From the NCBI GenBank assembly GCA_016781115.1, contig JADDQX010000048.1, forward strand, positions 4,539 to 9,812: DNA of 5,274 nt, in the 5' to 3' direction. Below the pieces are notes generated by a model that had not been told where the DNA came from, ran no database searches, and saw only the letters and a program-made list of their open reading frames with translations. This DNA is from Actinomycetota bacterium. Its GTDB lineage: Bacteria > Actinomycetota > CADDZG01 > WHSQ01. Of the stretch, positions 1-5,274 are shown piece by piece (the first letter of the stretch is position 1; the number at the start of each line of letters is the position of its first letter). A program made the position numbers and the translations under genes.

Positions 1-680
1 CGCAACACCGTGATGCGGTCTGCAACCTGCAACACTTCGTCGAGCTTGTGACTGATGAAGATGATCGACTTGCCGTCCTCCCGTAGGCGTTTCAGGTTCT
101 GGAAGAGCTCGTCGGCCTCGCTCGGCGTCAGCACCGCGGTGGGCTCGTCGAGGATCAAGACGTCCACGCCTCGATAGAGCGCCTTCAGGATCTCGACCCG
201 CTGCTGTTGACCCACAGACAGCTCCTCCACCACCGCGTGAGGGTCGATCGCGAACCCGTACGAGCGCGCCAGCTCGGTCACCTTCTTCTCTGCAGAGGGG
301 TAGTCGACGAAGGGCCCGCCCTCGGCCCCCAGCACGATGTTCTCCGCGACGGTGAAGCGATCGACCAGGACGAAATGTTGATGCACCATCCCGATGCCGA
401 GCGCGATCGCGTGCCGCGGTGACGAGATCCTCACGTCTTGGCCCCGCATGGTGATGTGGCCCTCGTCCGGGGGGTACAGGCCGTAGAGGACGCGCATGAG
501 CGTCGACTTGCCGGCGCCGTTCTCACCGACGAGCGCGTGGATCTCTCCCGGATGGAGCTCTAGGTTGACGGCTTCGTTCGCGACGATGCCGGGGAACCTC
601 TTCGTCACGCCCTGCAGCGAGATAAGCGGGGGATCGGCGCGACCCCCCACCGTGACTCGCTGGGAACCTGTGCTTGTCAC
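1..680 (-). CDS. BMP-type (nucleoside/sugar) ABC importer ATP-binding protein, partial, first nucleotide-binding domain
   Basis: This is the cytoplasmic ATPase of an importer; it powers uptake of the solute bound by the lipoprotein encoded just upstream. 226 residues are visible before the gene leaves the window. Counting from the GTG at 680, Walker A is GENGAGKST (52-60), the Q-loop Gln is in VHQHF (about 101), the signature is LSVGQQQRVEI (154-164), Walker B is LILDEP (175-180) and the H-loop is SHKLDEV (His about 211). All motifs are intact. The LSVGQQQRVEILK form is typical of the YufO/NupO and RbsA-like group, whose members are about 500 residues with two such domains, so the second half should lie to the left. 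The gene starts 19 nt after the lipoprotein stop, so they share an operon. The start is uncertain: no well-spaced Shine-Dalgarno is visible, and an in-frame GTG at 650 is an alternative. Domain identity is very secure; the exact substrate is not readable. Confidence 0.95.
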   Translation of the reverse strand, partial: MTSTGSQRVTVGGRADPPLISLQGVTKRFPGIVANEAVNLELHPGEIHALVGENGAGKSTLMRVLYGLYPPDEGHITMRGQDVRISSPRHAIALGIGMVHQHFVLVDRFTVAENIVLGAEGGPFVDYPSAEKKVTELARSYGFAIDPHAVVEELSVGQQQRVEILKALYRGVDVLILDEPTAVLTPSEADELFQNLKRLREDGKSIIFISHKLDEVLQVADRITVL

Positions 681-699
681 TGCCTCTGGTGCAGCGCTG

Positions 700-1779
700 T
701 TACGGCTTCTCCGGAACCTTGATCTCGCCGTCGATGATCTGCTGCTTGAACTCGTCCAACTTCACCTGGATGTCTTGCGACAGCAACTCCTCGTTGTCGT
801 TGAACTCGTTGACCGCGTAGTCGACGCCTTCCTCGGCGAGCCCGAGCGAGATGAAGCCCGGCTCCCAGGTGTCGTCGGCGACGTTCTTGATCGCGTCATA
901 GACCGCGGTGTCGACCCTCTTCAGCATGGACGTCAGGATCAGCTTCTGCTCCTGCGGGCTCGCCGTCAGCGACTGGTCCGAGTCGACCCCGATCGCGAGC
1001 TTGTCGGCGGCCACCGCCGCCTTGAACAACCCCAGGCCCGACTGACCTGAAGCGTGGTAGATCACGTCGGCGCCCCCGTCGTACATCTTCTCGGACAGAG
1101 CCTCTCCCTTGGTGGGGTCCACGAAAGCCTGCACGGAGTCCCCGATGTATTCCGAGATGACCTTGATGTCGGGGTTCACGGCCTCGGCGCCGGCGACATA
1201 GCCGGCCTCGAACTTCTCGATGAGACCCGTGCCCTCTTGCCCGCCGAGGAACCCGATCGTGCCGGTCTTGCTCTTGAGCGCGGCCGCGGCACCTACGAGG
1301 AACGAACCTTCGTGCTCCTTGAAACCGAGGTTCGCCACGTTGTCGGCTTCGGCTGCGAAGCCATCGATGATCCCGAAGTACTGATCCGGGTAGTCGCCGG
1401 CGATCTTGTCGATCCCGGGCGAGAAGGAGAAGCCGATGCCGAGGATCAGGTCGTAGCCGCTGTCCGCGAGGTTCACGACGTTGTTGTCGCGGTTCGAGCC
1501 GGTCTGGTTCGTCTCGATCAGCTTCGCGTTCTCCTCCGCGATCAATCCCTCGTCGATCGCCTGCTGAAGGCCGCGGTTGGCTGCGTCGTTGAAGGACTTG
1601 TCTCCGAGCCCGCCGACGTCCAAGGCGAGGCCGACCTTGATGTCGCTCTGGGCCTCGGCCGCGGCCTCGCCTCCGCCCGTGTCTTCGGTGGCGGTCGTGG
1701 TCTTGTCTCCGCCACAGGCGGCACCCAGCAACATGAGCGCGCACGCGCCGGCGATCCAGCTCGATCTCTTCAGGTTCAA
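700..1779 (-). CDS. BMP family ABC transporter substrate-binding lipoprotein (PnrA/BmpA-like)
   Basis: This is an extracytoplasmic solute receptor anchored by lipid. Family members characterised in other bacteria bind purine or other nucleosides; that substrate is inferred here. With the TTG start the protein is 359 residues, normal for the family. The signal peptide has KR at 4-5, a hydrophobic core and a lipobox ending LLGAAC, with Cys22 lipidated. A Thr/Ala/Glu-rich linker follows. Family motifs are DVGGLGDKSFND (54-65), GIGFSFSPGI (114-123), GSFLVGAAAAL (158-168), the GFLGGQEGTG region (from 176), IYHASGQSGLGLF (240-252) and GVDSDQ (264-269). I chose TTG at 1779 because GGGAGGGG lies 5 nt upstream and the signal peptide then begins normally. 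An in-frame ATG at 1830 would add 17 residues of non-signal-like sequence before the basic region. The ATPase gene follows after 19 nt, the usual receptor-then-ATPase order. Confidence 0.96.
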   Translation of the reverse strand: MNLKRSSWIAGACALMLLGAACGGDKTTTATEDTGGGEAAAEAQSDIKVGLALDVGGLGDKSFNDAANRGLQQAIDEGLIAEENAKLIETNQTGSNRDNNVVNLADSGYDLILGIGFSFSPGIDKIAGDYPDQYFGIIDGFAAEADNVANLGFKEHEGSFLVGAAAALKSKTGTIGFLGGQEGTGLIEKFEAGYVAGAEAVNPDIKVISEYIGDSVQAFVDPTKGEALSEKMYDGGADVIYHASGQSGLGLFKAAVAADKLAIGVDSDQSLTASPQEQKLILTSMLKRVDTAVYDAIKNVADDTWEPGFISLGLAEEGVDYAVNEFNDNEELLSQDIQVKLDEFKQQIIDGEIKVPEKP

Positions 1780-1782
1780 AGG

Positions 1783-1790
1783 CCCCTCCC
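1783..1790 (-). promoter_or_regulatory. Ribosome binding site of the BMP lipoprotein gene
   Basis: On the minus strand the sequence reads GGGAGGGG, with GGAGG 5 nt before TTG at 1779. It decides the start in favour of TTG over the ATG at 1830, which has no comparable site. Confidence 0.75.
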
Positions 1791-1815
1791 ATCTGGCGAG
1801 CGTTGAGCTCCGCGA

Positions 1816-1839
1816 TGTCTCTCCGAGCATATAGAGACA
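1816..1839. promoter_or_regulatory. Inverted repeat in the divergent promoter region, possible operator
   Basis: A perfect 7-bp inverted repeat, TGTCTCT (1816-1822) and AGAGACA (1833-1839), flanks a 10-nt spacer. It lies in the 129-nt gap between the BMP transporter operon and the adenosyltransferase operon. The AT-rich spacer edge reads TATATG on the minus strand (1833-1828), the best -10-like hexamer for the transporter, with only a weak -35 candidate (TTCCCC, 1855-1850) 16 nt upstream. An operator overlapping the transporter promoter would fit, but a chance repeat is possible. I found no clear promoter for the plus-strand gene here. Confidence 0.3.
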
Positions 1840-1908
1840 CCCTGATGCGGGGGAATGCGCTTCTCCCAGATCGCCGACGGGGGGGAGCGGCGGAGATAGG
1901 GTCGCCGC

Positions 1909-2469
1909 GTGCCCAAGATCTATACGAAGAAGGGTGATGACGGGACCACCGGGTTGCTCTACGGGGGCCGCGTCGCCAAGGACGATCTGCGGACGCAGGT
2001 GTATGGGACCTTGGACGAGACGGTCGCGGCCCTAGGTGTGGCTCGCGCGGGTGGGCTGGTCGCGCGGGTGGAAGAGATCGTCATCCGGCTCCAGCGGGAG
2101 ATGTTCGTCGCGGGGGCCGAGCTCGCTACCGCCGGAGAGAATCGGTCGAAGCTGCAACCGGGGATCTCGAAGGTGGGGCCGTCGATGACTGCGCAGGCGG
2201 AGACCGATATCGACTTGCTGCTCGAGGAACATCCCCTGCGCCCGGAGTTCGTGCTCCCGGGAGAGACGCTGGGGGCCGCCGGGCTCGATCTCGCGCGCTC
2301 GACGGTGCGCAGAGCGGAACGTCAAGCCGTAGCTCTAGATCGTCAGGGCGCTCTCGATGACCGCGAGGTTCTGCGGTACCTGAACCGCGTTTCGGACCTG
2401 CTCTTCGCGCTCGCTCGCTACGAGGAGGCCGAGCGAGGCAAGGCGGCACCGCCTTCCCGCAGCAAGTGA
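1909..2469 (+). CDS. PduO-type corrinoid (ATP:cob(I)alamin) adenosyltransferase
   Basis: This cytoplasmic enzyme transfers the adenosyl group of ATP to reduced cobalamin, giving adenosylcobalamin for B12 enzymes such as methylmalonyl-CoA mutase or class II ribonucleotide reductase. At 186 residues it matches the PduO/MMAB family and is unlike the CobA/BtuR family. Evidence is the N-terminal ATP-binding loop MPKIYTKKGDDGTTGLLYGG (1-20), YGTLDE (32-37) and the ARSTVRRAER helix (129-138). YLNRVSDLLFALAR (157-170) also fits; these are the conserved blocks of the family's five-helix trimeric fold. The start is GTG, giving the canonical MPKIYTK N-terminus; the purine-rich stretch GGAGATAGG ends 8 nt upstream. 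It is the first gene of a three-gene operon and overlaps the next by 4 nt. The Lys/Ser-rich tail (173-186) is not conserved. No B12 riboswitch is evident in the short leader. Confidence 0.95.
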   Translation: MPKIYTKKGDDGTTGLLYGGRVAKDDLRTQVYGTLDETVAALGVARAGGLVARVEEIVIRLQREMFVAGAELATAGENRSKLQPGISKVGPSMTAQAETDIDLLLEEHPLRPEFVLPGETLGAAGLDLARSTVRRAERQAVALDRQGALDDREVLRYLNRVSDLLFALARYEEAERGKAAPPSRSK

Positions 2470-2990
2470 AGCCTTTCAACTTCTGTCCTGCGTGCGCGGC
2501 GCGCTTGGAGGACGGGGAGCAGGGATCGAAGAGCTGCCCATCCTGCGGACGCTCCTGGTACCGCAACTCGGCCCCCGCGGTGGGGGCCGGGATCGTCAAC
2601 GACGGAAAGGCGCTCATCACCCGGCGTGGCGTCGAACCCGAGAAAGGTCGCTTCGATATCCCGGGTGGGTTCCTCTCCGGTGGCGAGGACCCGATCGAGG
2701 GCTTGAAGCGCGAGCTGCGAGAGGAGCTGGGGCTGGAGATCGAGGTCGCGGTAGACGACTGCGTCTCCATCGTTGCCCACACCTACGGACCGGAGGGAGA
2801 GTTCGTGCTGGCGTTGGGCTTCCTCGCGAGCTGGGTCGGGGGCGAGCCGCGAGCCGCGGACGACGTCGCCGGCTTCACGTGGGTGGATCTAGACGAGCTG
2901 GACAGACTGGATTTCGCGTGGGAGCACGATCGCCAGGTGGTTCGCAAAGCGCTGATGCGAGCGAAGGAGGAACGAGATGCAGGATCGTGA
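2466..2990 (+). CDS. NUDIX hydrolase with N-terminal zinc ribbon
   Basis: This 174-residue protein is predicted to hydrolyse a nucleoside diphosphate linked to another moiety, with Mg2+ or Mn2+; the true substrate cannot be read. CPAC (7-10) and CPSC (24-27) form a four-cysteine zinc ribbon. The NUDIX box at 68-90 matches GX5EX7REUXEEXGU exactly: G68, E74, then RELREELGL from R82 with catalytic-type E86 and E87. The ribbon plus NUDIX layout recalls NADH pyrophosphatase NudC, but the SQPWPFPxS motif that marks NudC after the box is absent, so I do not call it NudC. The start is GTG in a GTGA overlap with the adenosyltransferase stop, giving translational coupling. The 3' end overlaps the next gene by 14 nt. 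A housecleaning role or a role linked to corrinoid or nucleotide metabolism is inference only. Confidence 0.93.
   Translation: MKPFNFCPACAARLEDGEQGSKSCPSCGRSWYRNSAPAVGAGIVNDGKALITRRGVEPEKGRFDIPGGFLSGGEDPIEGLKRELREELGLEIEVAVDDCVSIVAHTYGPEGEFVLALGFLASWVGGEPRAADDVAGFTWVDLDELDRLDFAWEHDRQVVRKALMRAKEERDAGS
2966..2970 (+). promoter_or_regulatory. Ribosome binding site inside the NUDIX gene for the third operon gene
   Basis: GGAGG lies 6 nt before ATG at 2977 and falls inside the last codons of the NUDIX gene. It is the clearest Shine-Dalgarno of the operon and supports the small downstream reading frame as a real gene. Confidence 0.75.
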
Positions 2991-3345
2991 CATCGCCAGG
3001 CTCCTCGCCTGGGGCCGCATCGCCATAGGCGGCGCCTTGTTCCTGGCGCCTCGGACGACGGCGAGATGGTGGAGCGGCGAGGAGCAGCCGAGCTTCCCGA
3101 CCAACATGATCGTCCGCGGGCTCGGCGCACGGGACGTGATCCTCGGCGCGGGGACGGCGGCGGCGCTGGAGAGCGGCGGGTCTGCCGGAACGTGGCTGCA
3201 GGCGTGCGCCGCGGCGGACGCCAGCGACGCGATCGGCACCATCAGCGCGTTCGGAGACCTCCCCAAGGGGCGAGCCGTCTTGTATCTGGTGGCGGAGGTC
3301 GGGGCCGCGATCCTCGGGCTCAGCCTCGCAGAGTCCCTCGAGTGA
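2977..3345 (+). CDS. Small predicted membrane protein of unknown function
   Basis: I do not recognise the function of this 122-residue protein. Hydrophobic stretches are at about 8-25, 53-65, 72-91 and 98-117, suggesting a small protein with three or four membrane segments. Recognisable spots are an RxxxG-type start (R14, G18), the block VRGLGARDVILG (46-57) and the acidic patch ADASDA (80-85). This pattern resembles small DUF4267-like membrane proteins of actinobacteria, but I am working from memory and would not assign the family. The start is ATG with a good GGAGG 6 nt upstream. The gene overlaps the NUDIX gene by 14 nt and ends the plus-strand operon, facing the TlpA-like gene 21 nt away. 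It may act with the NUDIX protein or simply be co-transcribed. Confidence 0.8.
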   Translation: MQDRDIARLLAWGRIAIGGALFLAPRTTARWWSGEEQPSFPTNMIVRGLGARDVILGAGTAAALESGGSAGTWLQACAAADASDAIGTISAFGDLPKGRAVLYLVAEVGAAILGLSLAESLE

Positions 3346-3364
3346 CGGAGGGAGCGAGCTAGGT

Positions 3365-3393
3365 CGCTAGAAGGTCGCCTCTAGCGCTTCTTT
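3365..3393 (+). terminator. Possible intrinsic terminator of the plus-strand operon
   Basis: A perfect 7-bp inverted repeat, CGCTAGA (3365-3371) and TCTAGCG (3380-3386), with an 8-nt loop is followed on the plus strand by CTTCTTT (3387-3393). It lies 19 nt after the stop of the membrane-protein gene and between convergent operons, as a terminator should. It overlaps the last codons and stop of the opposing TlpA-like gene. The T-tract is short and impure, so it may instead be only a transcript-end hairpin or a coincidence. Confidence 0.4.
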
Positions 3394-3897
3394 GAGCGCC
3401 TCGTAGGTGATCGGTCCGTCGAAGCGATCGGCGATGGTCCCGTCGGGCGCGATCACGATCGTCACCGGCTGGTAGGGGACCTCGTACGCGTCCCACACCT
3501 CGGGCGCGTTCGCCATCGCGTAAGGCACTTCTAGGTCCTCCACGTAGCCCTTGCCCGCTTCCACGGAGTCGTTGTTCGAGACGCCTGCGAAGACGGCTCG
3601 CCCCTCGTATTCCTCAGCCAACTGGTTGAGGTGCGGTTGTTCCGCCTGGCACTGCAGTCACCACGACTCCCAGAAGTTCAGCACGACCGGCGTCCCCCGC
3701 TGTTCCGCGAGCGAGAAGGTCTCGCCGGAGAAAGTGGTGACCGTGAACTCCGGAGCCGCCGTAGACCCGGCGCGGTTGCCGGAGGGATCGCTCGAGGTCG
3801 CGGGGGGGCCGGGCTCCGCCACGGGTTGCCGTTCGGCGGAACCGCAGCCGGTTGCTACAACGCTGGCCAACGCTATGGCGACAAGGGCTCGACGCAT
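3367..3897 (-). CDS. TlpA/ResA-like thioredoxin-fold lipoprotein with in-frame TGA at the catalytic Cys, probable selenoprotein (UxxC)
   Basis: Read through one TGA (3658-3660), this is a 176-residue extracytoplasmic thiol-disulfide oxidoreductase. MRRALVAIALASVVATGC is a lipoprotein signal peptide with Cys18 lipidated. A Pro/Ser/Thr-rich linker (about 22-46) follows. The thioredoxin fold then runs APEFTVTTFSGETFSL, VVLNFWESW (71-79), residue 80 = TGA, LQC (81-83), QAEQPHLNQLAEEY, with the cis-Pro loop in YQPVTIVIAPDG (142-153). Family members have WCxxC here, with E and P a few residues on, so TGA replaces exactly the nucleophilic first Cys. Cys83 and the fold after it are intact. I infer selenocysteine at 80. 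A SECIS-like hairpin lies downstream. Start is ATG at 3897; no Shine-Dalgarno is visible. Ordinary gene calling would report only 3367-3621 (TTG start) or a longer false frame from 4578 ending at 3658. A nonsense pseudogene or sequencing error (TGC/TGT to TGA) is the alternative. Confidence 0.82.
3612..3631 (-). promoter_or_regulatory. Candidate bacterial SECIS hairpin
   Basis: On the minus strand, arms CCTCAACC (3631-3624) and GGCTGAGG (3619-3612) pair over 5 bp, one A-C mismatch and 2 bp, closing an AGUU tetraloop (3623-3620). The apical loop begins after 34 nt from the UGA, within the roughly 16-37 nt allowed in the bacterial SECIS model, and has a G in its first two positions. It lies in the coding sequence, as bacterial SECIS elements do. 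A competing weaker hairpin (AGGCGG paired with CCG and CCT around a CA bulge) has an AACAA loop lacking the G. The 2-bp tip is weak, so I am cautious. Confidence 0.5.
3658..3660 (-). other. Candidate selenocysteine codon (UGA) at the first position of the CxxC motif
   Basis: The codon order on the minus strand is TTC TGG GAG TCG TGG TGA CTG CAG TGC (two short runs: F-W-E-S-W, then TGA-L-Q-C). The TGA gives U80-L-Q-C83, a redox UxxC motif in place of CxxC. It is the only interruption in a 177-codon frame. Confidence 0.75.
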
Positions 3898-3923
3898 ATC
3901 TAGAGGATGGCAGACCACGGTTT

Positions 3924-3951
3924 TTAACGTTCGGGCACGCTGCTCTATGTT
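3924..3951 (+). promoter_or_regulatory. Candidate promoter of the acyl-CoA dehydrogenase operon, leaderless
   Basis: TTAACG (3924-3929, -35-like, four of six matches to TTGACA), a 16-nt spacer and TATGTT (3946-3951, -10-like) end 6 nt before ATG at 3958. Transcription would begin at or next to the A of the start codon. This agrees with the lack of any Shine-Dalgarno in front of the gene. Leaderless mRNAs are common in actinobacteria. The whole divergent gap to the TlpA-like gene is only 60 nt. Confidence 0.4.
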
Positions 3952-3957
3952 TCGCCG

Positions 3958-5103
3958 ATGGCGCGCTGGCCGTTTTCGGAAGAGCACGAGCAGCTGCGCG
4001 CATCGATCCGTCAGTTCGTCGAGAGCGAGCTCGCGCCGTCGGCCGACGAATGGGAGCGGGAGGCTGACTTCCCCACCTCGGTCTTCACCCGGATGGGCGA
4101 GCTCGGATTCCTGGGCCTCGCCTACCCCGAGGCCTATGGCGGAGGCGGGGGGGACTATCTCTGCAACATCGTGCTCGCGGAGGAGATGTGCCGCTGCAAC
4201 TCCGGAGGGCTCGCGATGGCGGTCGCGGTGCAGACGGACATGGCGGTCCCGCCCGTGTTCAAGTTCGGGACCGAGGAGCAGAAGCATCGCTATCTGACGC
4301 CGGCTATACGCGGCGAGAAGGTGTTCTGTCTCGGGATCACCGAGCCGGATGCCGGCTCCGACGTTGCCGGCATCAAGACCACGGCCCGCAAGGTGGACGA
4401 CGGTTGGGTCGTCAACGGCTCCAAGATCTTCATCACGAACGGCCGCCGCGCCGATGTGATGACGCTCGTCGCCAAGACCGACCGAGACGCCGGACACCAG
4501 GGGATATCCCTGTTCCTCGTGGATAGCGACACGCCCGGCTTCCACGTCGCGCGCACCCTCGACAAGCTCGGGATGCACACGAGCGACACCGCGGAGATCA
4601 CTTTCACGGACATGTTCCTGCCGGAGGACGCACTGCTCGGCAACGAGGGCGAGGGCTTCTACAACATCTCATGGGAGCTCCAAGGTGAACGGCTCGTCGG
4701 CTCCGCCGGCTCGATCGCCGGAGCGCGCCGCACCTTCGAGGCGGCGCTCGCGTATGCGACGCAGCGGGAGACGTTCGGCAAGCCGATAGGCAAGCACCAG
4801 GTGATCCGGCACGCCCTGGCAGACATGGCTACCGAGATCGAGGCCGCGCAGCAGCTCGTGTATGCCGCGGCGTGGAAGGTCAACCAGGGGGAGTACCCGG
4901 TCCGGGAGATCTCGATGGCGAAGCTGCTGACGGGCGAGGTCTCTTGGAAGGTCGCGGACAAGGCGCTCCAGATCTTCGGTGGCTACGGCTACACGATGGA
5001 CTTCCCGATCCAGCGCGGCTGGCGGGACTCCCGACTGATCAGGATCGGCGGCGGCACCGATGAGGTCATGCGCGACGTGATCGGGAAGATGGAGGGCTTG
5101 TGA
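3958..5103 (+). CDS. Acyl-CoA dehydrogenase (isovaleryl-CoA/long-chain type active-site layout)
   Basis: This 381-residue FAD enzyme oxidises acyl-CoA to trans-2-enoyl-CoA and passes electrons to an electron-transfer flavoprotein. Length and domain order are standard: an N-terminal helical domain (about 1-120), a middle beta domain with the first family signature ITEPDAGSDVAG (127-138), and a C-terminal helical domain with QRETFGKPIG (269-278) and the second signature from Q338 to D357 (QIFGGYGYTMDF start). The position of the catalytic Glu of medium-chain enzymes is Gly (IGGGT, G365). Glu244 in LQGERLV matches the alternative catalytic Glu used by isovaleryl-CoA and long-chain dehydrogenases, so the protein should be active. 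Chain-length or branched substrate preference cannot be read. ATG at 3958 has no Shine-Dalgarno and may be leaderless. The stop overlaps the next, paralogous gene by 4 nt. Confidence 0.96.
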   Translation: MARWPFSEEHEQLRASIRQFVESELAPSADEWEREADFPTSVFTRMGELGFLGLAYPEAYGGGGGDYLCNIVLAEEMCRCNSGGLAMAVAVQTDMAVPPVFKFGTEEQKHRYLTPAIRGEKVFCLGITEPDAGSDVAGIKTTARKVDDGWVVNGSKIFITNGRRADVMTLVAKTDRDAGHQGISLFLVDSDTPGFHVARTLDKLGMHTSDTAEITFTDMFLPEDALLGNEGEGFYNISWELQGERLVGSAGSIAGARRTFEAALAYATQRETFGKPIGKHQVIRHALADMATEIEAAQQLVYAAAWKVNQGEYPVREISMAKLLTGEVSWKVADKALQIFGGYGYTMDFPIQRGWRDSRLIRIGGGTDEVMRDVIGKMEGL

Positions 5104-5274
5104 GAGACCTCTTCAGCCCCCAGCACGAGGAGCTCCGTCATCACGTCCGTGCTTTCGTCGAGCGGGAGCTGGCGCCGCACGCGCAGGAGTGGGAGAAGGC
5201 AGAGGAGTTCCCACGGGAGGTCTTCCGGCGGGCCGGCGACCTCGGTCTCTTCGGTTGCAAGTACCCGCCCGAGG
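5100..5274 (+). CDS. Second acyl-CoA dehydrogenase, partial (N-terminus)
   Basis: 58 residues are visible before the right edge. The sequence begins MRDLFSPQHEELRHHVRAFV and continues with ERELAPHAQEWEKAEEFP and a GLFGCKYPPE segment. This is the N-terminal helical domain of an acyl-CoA dehydrogenase and aligns well with the upstream enzyme (SEEHEQLRASIRQFVESELAP and EWEREADFP). Start is GTG in a GTGA overlap with the upstream stop; GGAGG (5091-5095) lies 4 nt before it. The pair is therefore translationally coupled. The two may be a tandem duplication with different substrates, or subunits of one hetero-oligomer as known for some actinobacterial FadE pairs. The part that holds the catalytic residues is outside the window. 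Confidence 0.9.
   Translation, partial: MRDLFSPQHEELRHHVRAFVERELAPHAQEWEKAEEFPREVFRRAGDLGLFGCKYPPE

Noticed and set aside
1054..1806. A 250-residue plus-strand frame opposite the BMP lipoprotein gene
   Set aside because: It is antisense to a gene with clear family motifs and shows no recognisable domain; long shadow frames are usual at this GC content.
1780..1830. Extension of the BMP lipoprotein to ATG 1830
   Set aside because: The 17 extra residues precede a normal signal peptide, and the strong ribosome site sits in front of TTG 1779.
1840..1908. A cobalamin riboswitch in front of the adenosyltransferase
   Set aside because: The gap is too short for the roughly 200-nt element, and no B12-box-like sequence is visible.
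3367..3621. A separate 84-residue protein starting at TTG 3621
   Set aside because: It would start inside a thioredoxin fold, lacks the redox Cys pair and has no Shine-Dalgarno. It is the second half of the Sec-TlpA gene.
3551..4297. A 248-residue plus-strand frame crossing the TlpA-like gene and the divergent promoter
   Set aside because: Its composition is Arg/Ser-rich shadow sequence; it spans the real promoter region and two real genes.
3658..4578. A 306-residue minus-strand frame ending at 3658
   Set aside because: Its first part is antisense to the acyl-CoA dehydrogenase and has no family features. Only the piece from ATG 3897 (signal peptide plus thioredoxin fold) is real, and it continues through the TGA.

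Overview
The window is GC-rich coding DNA with GTG and TTG starts, tight gene overlaps and exported lipoproteins whose signal peptides are short. This suggests a high-GC actinobacterium, probably an uncultured lineage; I infer this from style and cannot fix the taxon. There are eight genes in three blocks and no mobile element, RNA gene or CRISPR array that I can see.

Block 1 (about 1-1779, minus strand) is the front of a BMP-family ABC importer operon. It has a PnrA/BmpA-like substrate-binding lipoprotein followed by the first nucleotide-binding domain of its ATPase, which runs off the left edge. Block 2 (1909-3345, plus strand), divergent from block 1, is a compact three-gene operon with overlapping genes. 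It encodes a PduO-type corrinoid adenosyltransferase, a zinc-ribbon NUDIX hydrolase and a small predicted membrane protein. Block 3 is a divergent pair. On the minus strand (3367-3897) is a TlpA/ResA-like thioredoxin-fold lipoprotein. On the plus strand (3958 to the right edge) are two tandem, 4-nt-overlapping acyl-CoA dehydrogenases, the second cut off by the window edge.

The most striking feature is in the TlpA-like gene. Its reading frame is interrupted by one TGA that sits exactly where the first catalytic cysteine of the CxxC motif belongs: WESW-(TGA)-LQC followed by QAEQP. The frame on both sides is intact and thioredoxin-like. A hairpin with an AGUU apical loop lies 34 nt downstream, within the spacing expected of a bacterial SECIS. 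The simplest reading is a selenoprotein, a UxxC extracytoplasmic thiol oxidoreductase. Conventional gene calling would break it into a fragment starting at 3621 and an apparent stop at 3658. A nonsense mutation is the main alternative.

The three blocks need not be functionally linked. Block 1 imports a nucleoside-like solute. Block 2 makes adenosylcobalamin and carries a nucleotide-hydrolase-type protein. The acyl-CoA dehydrogenases act in fatty or branched-chain acyl-CoA oxidation. The Sec-TlpA protein would act on disulfides outside the membrane.
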